Of a stretch of DNA of 64,000 bases, positions 57,180-64,000 are shown one piece after another. Made by a program: the position numbers and the translations under genes. This DNA is from Aotearoamyces nothofagi (taxonomy: Eukaryota > Ascomycota > Leotiomycetes > Leotiales > Tympanidaceae). Numbering within the stretch: the first letter of the stretch is position 1; every line of letters begins with the position of its first letter. A model generated the notes under the pieces. It worked only from the letters and a program-made list of their open reading frames with translations. It did no database searches and had not been told where the DNA came from. Location: assembly GCA_015345905.1 (NCBI GenBank), contig JADDTR010000022.1:283542-347541 (forward strand), in the 5' to 3' direction.

Positions 57180-58527
57180 ATGGGTTCGATCGGTCCCTCG
57201 TCACATTTCTCGTCCCTTCCGACTGCGGAGGGCGACCCCGCCTTCGGCCTCACAATAGAATTCGGGAAGGACCCTCACCCGGACAGAGTCAGTCTCGGCG
57301 CCGGCGTGTACCGCGATGAGAACGGGAAGCCATGGCTGCTTCCTGTTGTGCGGAAGGTCGAGATCGCGATCAGCCAAGATCCGAACGGTGACCACGAATA
57401 CCTGGCAATTGCGGGCCTTGCGGCACTCTATACGCAGGCGAGGGATATAGTGTTCGGCACCGACAAGGAGAGGGATGTGGCTATCGTGGAGAGGATCGCG
57501 AGCATTCAGACCATTTCAGGCACGGGCGCGAACCATGTGGCTGCGAAGTTTCTGTCCGATACCATCAAGCCGCGATCGGTGTGGATTAGCGATCCAACGT
57601 GGTCGAACCATCATTTGCTGTGGGAAGTGGGGGCACCACAGGTAGAGCAAAAGCTGTATCCATACTACAAGGCGGACACGAAGTCGTTTGATTTCGAGGG
57701 CATGCTCCAGAAGTTGAATACCGAGGCGCAAGAGGGAGATGTGATACTTTTGCATGCGTGTGCGCATAACCCCACTGGATTGGATCCCACAAAGGAGCAA
57801 TGGAAAGAGATTGCAAAGGTTATCCAAAAGAAGAAGATTTTCCCCTTCTTTGATATCGCCTACCAAGGCTTTGCGTCGGGAGACCTTGATGCGGATGCTT
57901 GGGCTGTTAGATACTTCCTCACCCTCCCGAATATCGAATTCGCTGTCGGACAGTCGTTCTCAAAAAACTTTGGATTGTATGGCGAGAGAGTCGGGGCATT
58001 CCATCTTGTCACATCGTCGTTAGCTGCCAAGGTACAGGCTTTCAGCCAGCTTGAGCGATTACAGCGTGGAGAATGCTCGACACCACCTGCATATGGTGCC
58101 AAGATTGTTTCTACCATTCTCGCTGATCCTCTACTATGTGAAGAGTGGAAGAGCAATGTTCGGATTATGAGTGAACGCCTAAAGGGGATGCGGAGAGCTT
58201 TGTACAATGAGTTGCAGAAGTTACAAACTCCCGGGAGTTGGGAGCATATTATCAAACAGGTAAGAAGACCATGTTCGAGCTTAACCGACACCAGCTGACA
58301 TGGAACCCAAGATTGGAATGTTCTCCTACACCGGCCTAACCAAGCCCCAAGTCCAGGCGTTGAAGAAAGACTACCATATTTATGCATTAGAAAGTGGTCG
58401 TATTTCGGTTGCCGGCTGTAAGTATGCTCCTTCACCTTGGCGAATTGATTCTAACACACTCGCAGTAAATCCTAGCAATATAGAATATGTCGCAAAGGCA
58501 TTTGATGCCGTCGTACGAACTGTGTAA
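57180..58527 (+). CDS. Aspartate aminotransferase (PLP-dependent, class I)
   Basis: Three exons (57180-58259, 58312-58417, 58466-58527) give 415 residues. The enzyme exchanges amino groups between aspartate/2-oxoglutarate and oxaloacetate/glutamate. The PLP lysine is Lys262 in SFSKNFGLYGERVG. Other family marks are LGAGVYRDENGKPW, SGTGANHVAAKFL, WISDPTWSNHH, HACAHNPTGLDPT and FFDIAYQGFASGDLDADAWAVR. The C-terminal IGMFSYTGL and YALESGRISVAGLNPSNIEYVAKA blocks are rebuilt by the two introns. There is no clear mitochondrial presequence (MGSIGPSSHFSSL), so the cytosolic form is more likely. Oxaloacetate links it in metabolism to the malate dehydrogenase far upstream, but not in gene order. Confidence 0.94.
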
Positions 58528-59388
58528 CTTACGCGAACTAGCATTGTCGATATGTAAATACGGGGATTTAAAAAAAATGGGGATTTAAAAAATGGGCGGA
58601 AACGTTTGTATACCAGATTCTTGATAAATCTTTGCGGCTAGACACGCAGCCGGGGTGTTGCTCAAAAAAATTAGATGGTTCGGTGTCGAGTAAGTATCTA
58701 TAGAGAACATTTAAAAGCATTCTTCATCAACCATTTCTCATTTCATAGCCCTCGTTTGCTCATAGCTCGTCCTTTCCGAGTTTTTACTAAAAGTCCTTTC
58801 TACCCAGACGCCGTGCTCAGAGTACATCTCAGAATCTTGTACTACCGTACCTTTCCCAAAAAAACCACTGCCTAATGTTTATTAGCTGCTGAAAAGTCCT
58901 TAACAAGTAAAAGCGCATGAGCCTCTATCCTTCAATTTTATCTAAGCCTCTACCGATGATCAAAGTCTCAGCGTCGAGAATATCTACGATGCTAGCAAGG
59001 TGGCCATTTTGAAGACTAGGTTCCTCTTTCGGCAGCATCAGTCTTTGTATTAGACATTTCAGCCATGCAATCATTACCTTCAAAGACGGCAGGACTATCT
59101 CCGTTCTCCTTCGAGAATCTCCAATTCAACAAGTCCTCTTCGGAGCACGTTCCTTGCAGATGCTTCCCATTTTCTAGAGCCTGTCGTCACGATTAAGCGC
59201 ATCCCTCTAAGGCTATCAAGATAAATGTCGATATAGTAATAGCCATACGAGTACTTCTCATGATATTTCGGCCTCTCAGTGCGACAGGCCAATAACTTCA
59301 GAGCAGTCTCGAGGTAGATCTCAACGGCTAGAGTTTGAGAGCAAGTTTTCAGTATTAGAAATTTAGAATCAAAGTTAATTGACAAGTA

Positions 59389-59486
59389 TGATACATGATA
59401 CGTAGTGTATGAGGGCAGTCCCATCATTGACAGGATATGATACATGATACGTAGTGTATGAGGGCAGTCCCATCATTGACAGGATA
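59389..59486. repeat. Perfect 49-base tandem duplication
   Basis: Two adjacent copies, 59389-59437 and 59438-59486, both beginning TGATACATGATACGTAGTGT and ending CATTGACAGGATA. No differences are visible, so the duplication is recent or the copies are being kept alike. Confidence 0.93.
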
Positions 59487-59541
59487 TTTTCCAAAGGTTC
59501 ATAAACTATATTAAGGTTCTCCTGCTAAATACGAAAGTACC

Positions 59542-59640
59542 TTGGCCGAGTGGGAAGGAGCCACCGCGCGCTCGCTTATGGCCCCAGACGGAAAATGCCC
59601 CAGATTGGAAAATGTGCCCCAGACGGAATAAATGGCCAAA
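59542..59640. repeat. CCCCAGA short repeat next to a tRNA box-A-like motif
   Basis: A TTGGCCGAGTGGG string near 59542 matches the internal promoter box A of leucine/serine tRNAs. Within the next 90 bases a unit CCCCAGAYNGGAAAATG occurs three times in diverged form. There is no good box B and no tRNA fold, so this is not a tRNA gene. It could be a remnant of a tRNA-derived short interspersed element. Confidence 0.35.
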
Positions 59641-60704
59641 AATGACAAAAGATTGGTTCGGTGAGAACACCGATTGGTCCCTCAGTTGCGCTCATAGTAG
59701 AGGCTCTTTATCATCACGTATAAGGATCAGATTAAGCATATCATTTTTTTTATCATTGGGATCTTGCACGTGTTTAGGGCACGTGCTGGGTAGTAACAGC
59801 GGAGCGCCGCCTAACCCATTCAACTACGGTCCCGGCCTTGTTGAGTGAATTGGGCATGTTTTTCTTTTTATGTGGGCTACGGGTGGGCACTGTAGGTAAG
59901 TAACTTCCTCTATTTCTACCGTTGCGGTTCTTCCCTTCTGTTTGTCGTTCTTTCCGTTTAGAAAAGGAGAACAGGAGGCCGTTGTTTTGCGGGCTCGCCT
60001 CGCTTGTATATCGCGGGGGCCGATGCGGAGGTTAGTTTGGCGATGGTTCTGGTGCCTTGGTGCCTCAGTCCTCGGCTGCTGGACTTGGACGAACACCAAA
60101 TTGCGACCGAATATGCGGATATACAACGACCATCCAACATTGGATTTTGTCAACTGCAAGACATATCATATATCATCGATTGAGTACTCAGTTGACAACC
60201 TCTTTCGCTCAATTACTCCATGTAATTGCCTTGCTAGCACTTGCTTGTCAAGATCCATTCATCATAGTTGGTAAGATTCGATACAATCCCGCGCTGAATC
60301 GAATATTCATCAGGCCCTCTACTCGGACAACGACTTTTAAATGTGCGATGAAGAGGGATTTTTCTATGAACACTGCTGAGGTTGCTGTCTCTCCAGGGCG
60401 GAACTGTGATACTTCGAACAACTCTGATAGCGATGAACCCGGCATTACCGTCTCCGCTTGCCGTCTCCGCTTGCCGTCTCATCCGCTCCTCCACCTGGAA
60501 TCCTGCGCCCCGGGCTGGGCGGAGGAGGGCCAGGACACCTCTATATACACTGTGATGCTCGGCGTATTTGTTATTCTGGAATGCGGGGAACCCTATGATG
60601 TAAGTAATTCTTACTTGTCCCACCACTATCTCCAGGTCTCCGCGAGACCATTTCTCCATTCATTGCAATAGCTTTCAATCCTCTCTGCATTCTCGTTTTT
60701 CAAG

Positions 60705-61976
60705 ATGTCTGGTACAAAAACAATGAAAGCGGTAGTCTACCAGGGTACGTCGTCACACATGCGGTCAGAATCCTCTAACACGAACCCCAGAGCCGTTCAA
60801 GGTCACCATCGAAGAACGCCCTCTTCCAAAACTCCAGCATCCTGACGATGCCATCATCAAAGTGACCACCGCCGCAATCTGCGGTTCGGATCTGCACATG
60901 TACCAGGGCCGCACCGCAGCCAAAGGCGGTCTCTCGTTTGGGCACGAGAACATGGGCATCATCACCGAGGCCGGGCCCGGCGTATCCCTCCTCCAGAAAG
61001 GCGATCGCGTCGTGCTCCCATTCAACGTCGCCGACGGGCGTTGCCAGAATTGCGAGACGGGCCACACGGCCTTCTGCACAGGCGTGAACCCCGGGTTCGC
61101 AGGCGGCGCCTACGGATACGTCTCCATGGGCCCTTATGACGGCGGCCAGGCCCAATATCTCCGCGTGCCCTACGCCGATTTCAACTGCCTGAAACTCCCA
61201 CCCGGCACCGAGCACGAAGCCGACTTCGCTCTCCTCGCAGACATCTTCCCGACCGGCTGGCACGGGGTCGCGCTTTCAGGCTTCCAGAGCGGCGAGAGCA
61301 TCGCTTGTTTCGGCGCCGGTCCCGTCGGCCTGATGGCTGCGTACTCGGCCTCTCTCCGCGGCGCTTCGCAGATCTACGTTGTCGACCAGGTACCTGAACG
61401 CCTCGCTGTCGCGGAGAAAATAGGCGCCATCCCTATCGATTTCAGCAAAGGCGATGCCGTCGAGCAGATCTTGAAGCACAACGGCGGAATGGTCGACCGC
61501 GCTGTCGACGCCGTGGGATACCAAGCCAGCGCCTCGACCGGCTCCCGAGAAGCACCGAGCGCAGTGCTGGAGTCCTGCATCAGAGTCACACGACCGACCG
61601 GCGGCCTGGGCATACCTGGCCTATACGTGGCGAGCGACCCCGGCGCTCCAGACAGCAATAGCGCGCAGGGCATGCTCCTCATCTCGTTTGGGAAGATCTT
61701 CGAGAAGGCAAGTCGAGTCGCCCGACATCTTCTTCCGCTCCAAGCTAATCGGCACAGGGACTCAAGCTCGGCACCGGCCAGTGCAACGTCAAAGCATACA
61801 ACCGCCAGCTCCGCGACATGATCATATCCGGCAAGGCGAAGCCGAGCTTTGTCGTCTCGCACGATATCAGCTTGGACGAGGCTCCGGGTGCGTATGACAA
61901 GTTCGATCGCAGGGTCGAGGGGTATACGAAAGTCCTCATCCATCCAAACGGTCCGCTGGACGAGTTCACAATCTGA
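60705..61976 (+). CDS. Zinc-dependent dehydrogenase, glutathione-independent formaldehyde dehydrogenase-like
   Basis: Three exons (60705-60744, 60791-61707, 61758-61976) give 391 residues. The zinc alcohol dehydrogenase fold is clear: catalytic-zinc ligands in AAICGSDLHMY and GHENMG, a structural-zinc loop DGRCQNCETGHTAFC, and the nucleotide motif CFGAGPVGLMAAYSA. The AAICGSDLHMYQGR and SMGPYDGGQAQYLRVPYADFN-like blocks match fungal enzymes of the fdhA type, which oxidise formaldehyde or other aldehydes with NAD without glutathione. The second intron starts with GCAAGT instead of GT; only this choice keeps the frame (KIFEK joined to GLKLGTGQCNV). The stop lies 263 bases from the stop of the convergent peroxidase gene. 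A broader alcohol substrate is possible. Confidence 0.88.
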
Positions 61977-62239
61977 CGCGGATGGGGGCTCTGTTATATA
62001 TCTTGTTCCATATCAAAATAATTTATATAATATAATATTAGTGAGAAGGAATACCAATATCGTGCTAACCTATAATATATTTATCATGTCTTCTCTATTC
62101 CTGCAGACAATACTGTATTGCATATTTAGCAAAGGCATGGCTGAAGTTGCCCCTCAACTACCGTGCAAATATAATGTTCTACCATAGAAATAATGTATAC
62201 ACCATTACGTCCCACCCACGACCACTCTCCATCTACGAT
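61977..62239. other. Convergent 3' region between dehydrogenase and peroxidase genes
   Basis: The 263 bases between the two stop codons are AT-rich (TTATATAATATAATATTA near 62023-62040), as expected for polyadenylation regions of two converging transcripts. No gene is seen. Confidence 0.6.
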
Positions 62240-63833
62240 CTACGCCGTCTTCGCACCGGGAAACTTTGCAAACTGGCTCGTATCGATAGACGCAAGCTGC
62301 GGACACGCCAAGCCCGCAAGCGCGTCGCCAACCGCCTGATCCAGCAGCGCCAGCGCCGCAGTGACGTCCGACAGCAGGCCGGCCACCAGATCGGGGGCCA
62401 GCTGCTGGGCGGCCTGGAAGGCGAAGCAGATGGCGTTGTTGCCCTCGGCCAGGGTGCCGAGGCTGAAGACCCCGCCCGTGAGGTTGGCAATGTCGACGCC
62501 GGTGAAGGAGTTGACGGTCCCGGTGTTCCCGCCGACGGAGAGGAACTCCGGGTGCGCGAGGGCCGCGGCGAGGAGGTCGGTCAGGAAGTAGGCGATTGTG
62601 TACTGCGGTGCTGCGTCAGCCCGACGCGAACTGTGAACGAGATCAGAGGGGATGGGAGAGGCAGACCTCGTCGCCGATGGCGCGTTTGTACCAGCCATCT
62701 GGGATCCTCTCTTGTCCCTCATTCCAGGTAAAGCTGCCCGAGCTTCCCGTAATCGAGAAGAAGGACTTGAGGACTTCTTGGTTTAGAATCCCCTGCACTT
62801 TGTCAGTGTCGTGTGCTTTCCATCCAGGGATGTGTACATACTTCAGGATACTCGGCTGACTTGTTAGCCATGAATCGATAGATAAAGGTATAGCCAGCAG
62901 GCTGCACGGCTAGGCCGGTAAATGGACCATTGAAGAAATATGGATTGTTCGCTTTCGACTGTGCAAATCGATCGGCCCGGAATGCCGTTAGGACATCTAG
63001 ATTGTAGTTTGCTGTGGCGGGATCGGGTTGTCGGGAGAAGAGATCTTGGAATTGGCTCAGGAGGAGTTTGTAGTCGTTCCCACTATGGCTTGTTAGATAT
63101 GCTCTCTAAGAATATCTCGGGCATCTGGACTTACTACTCGTAGAGATCCGGTCTTGTCGGTGAGGCATCAGTCTCGTATTTGTTGTGTGACCCTGAGATT
63201 CCTTGAGGTTGGCCTAGTCCAAGAAGACCTGGCAGCTTCGCTGTTGGGCCGCCGATAGACCATGAGGTCCCATCACCATCAATAACAGCGCCAAAGGCGG
63301 CTAGGAAGGCAGCTAGATCCAGCCCCATGCCGAATACTTGAGAATGTTAGTCTAAATGTGGCCGAGGTAGGTGGACATACTCACCCGTATTTGTTCCCAG
63401 AATGAAGTCTGTTATTGTGCCAACACCATTATGCGGCTTGATATCATCAGCAGAGTCTCGAATCTCAACGATTACATATATATACCATGTAGTTATGATT
63501 TGCCATGGCGTTAAGTCCAGGACATGGCCCGCCTAACACGTCGTCAGCTTAGCTATGTTACGACCGATTCGAGATTTACTCGCGCTGGTCACCACTGCCT
63601 GGAGGAACAAAAGCATGACTCCCCTGATTTGAAACATATTGTGAAGCGGCATCAAAACCAGGTGTTCGAGGAAGTTGTCGCTTTTCCTTGAGACTTGCAA
63701 CGGCTTGCTCGATGTCTCGAGGAAGATTCGAGTTTCCAGCTCCCTCCATCATATCGAACAATGCTGTTGGAAAGCTAACTACATCGACGATGTATAGCGC
63801 CAGGGCGCTGAGGATAGATGTCGAATACTTCAT
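62240..63833 (-). CDS. Secreted heme-thiolate peroxidase (chloroperoxidase/peroxygenase family)
   Basis: Seven exons (63833-63584, 63532-63486, 63436-63385, 63336-63135, 63082-62842, 62792-62667, 62602-62240) give 426 residues. Members use hydrogen peroxide for oxygen transfer or halogenation on a heme held by cysteine. The N-terminus MKYSTSILSALALYIVDVVS is a signal peptide. The heme ligand is Cys87 in RGPCPGLNAMANHNYMPHNG, rebuilt over two introns. The acid-base glutamate is probably Glu171 in SHNKYETDAS. The first intron needs a GC donor (GCGAGT) to give DQRGPCPGL; the GT four bases further would break frame, and a GT upstream would delete conserved residues. The C-terminus is hydrophobic and alanine/leucine-rich. 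Length is above that of classic chloroperoxidase. Substrate unknown. Confidence 0.9.
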
Positions 63834-64000
63834 GTTGCCTACCAATATAGAAGCCTGTGGCAGCAGAATAGATGGAAAGACGGTGTGTAAACAGAAATCT
63901 CAACCCGAACAGAGAGGGAAAGATGCTGCATAAGTAGTTGAGCCATCATGTCTTGCCTTTCAAGGAATACTGCGAATTCGTCGAGGTGTTCAGCCCGGCC

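Larger units (their letters stand above)
58528..60704. other. Spacer with short repeats between aminotransferase and dehydrogenase genes
   Basis: About 2.2 kb. It holds a GGGGATTTAAAAAA-type repeat near 58560-58595, the 49-base tandem duplication at 59389-59486 and a three-fold CCCCAGA repeat near 59581-59630. A 116-codon minus-strand frame at 59095-59445 (SYGYYYIDIYLDSLRGMRL) looks somewhat coding-like but begins inside the duplication and shows no known motif. The last 500 bases probably hold the promoter of the formaldehyde dehydrogenase-like gene. Confidence 0.5.

Noticed and set aside
60057-60671. A 204-codon plus-strand frame before the formaldehyde dehydrogenase-like gene
   Set aside because: No motif, no splice logic, and it lies where the promoter of the next gene should be.

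Overview
The window looks like nuclear DNA of a filamentous ascomycete (Pezizomycotina). The genes carry many short GT-AG introns, there are two Zn2Cys6 regulators, several MFS permeases, a secreted S28 peptidase and a heme-thiolate peroxidase, and a giant non-ribosomal peptide synthetase (NRPS) stands back to back with an ornithine hydroxylase. I found 17 genes I can support plus one stretch of decayed coding sequence. I saw no rRNA, tRNA, CRISPR array, intact transposon or virus-like element. Exon limits were read by hand from splice signals, reading frame and family motifs.

Left part (1-29 kb): a Whi5/Nrm1-type G1/S repressor (-), mitochondrial malate dehydrogenase (-), a JEN-type monocarboxylate permease (-), an unrecognised acidic protein (-), a sugar-porter MFS permease (+), a DHA1-type MFS exporter with a duplicated N-terminal segment (+), a Zn2Cys6 regulator (+), a secreted S28 serine peptidase (-) and an unrecognised secretory/membrane glycoprotein (-). 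The genes are separated by 1-2.5 kb spacers rich in simple repeats and local tandem duplications.

Centre (30.8-49 kb): the main system is a siderophore locus. An L-ornithine N5-monooxygenase (SidA type, -) and a roughly 4,900-residue ferrichrome-type synthetase (SidC type, +) are divergently transcribed from a 1.7 kb shared promoter. The hydroxylase makes N5-hydroxyornithine; after acylation by an enzyme not encoded here, three such units and three small amino acids would be joined and cyclised by the synthetase. Three adenylation domains, six carrier domains and six condensation domains, ending in two carrier-condensation pairs, fit iterative assembly of a cyclic hexapeptide such as ferricrocin or ferrichrome. 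The shared promoter holds one exact copy of the fungal iron-GATA consensus (ATCTGATAA) and a perfect palindrome with CCG/CGG ends. No siderophore transporter or acyltransferase is present, which fits an intracellular storage siderophore better than a secreted one.

Right part (49.6-64 kb): a transaldolase-family gene (+) and a D-2-hydroxyacid dehydrogenase (-) converge just beyond the synthetase. A second Zn2Cys6 regulator (-) follows, then about 2 kb with decayed coding stretches and an aspartate aminotransferase (+). The last pair is a glutathione-independent formaldehyde dehydrogenase-like enzyme (+) and a secreted chloroperoxidase/peroxygenase-family enzyme (-), tail to tail; each appears to use one rare GC-AG intron.
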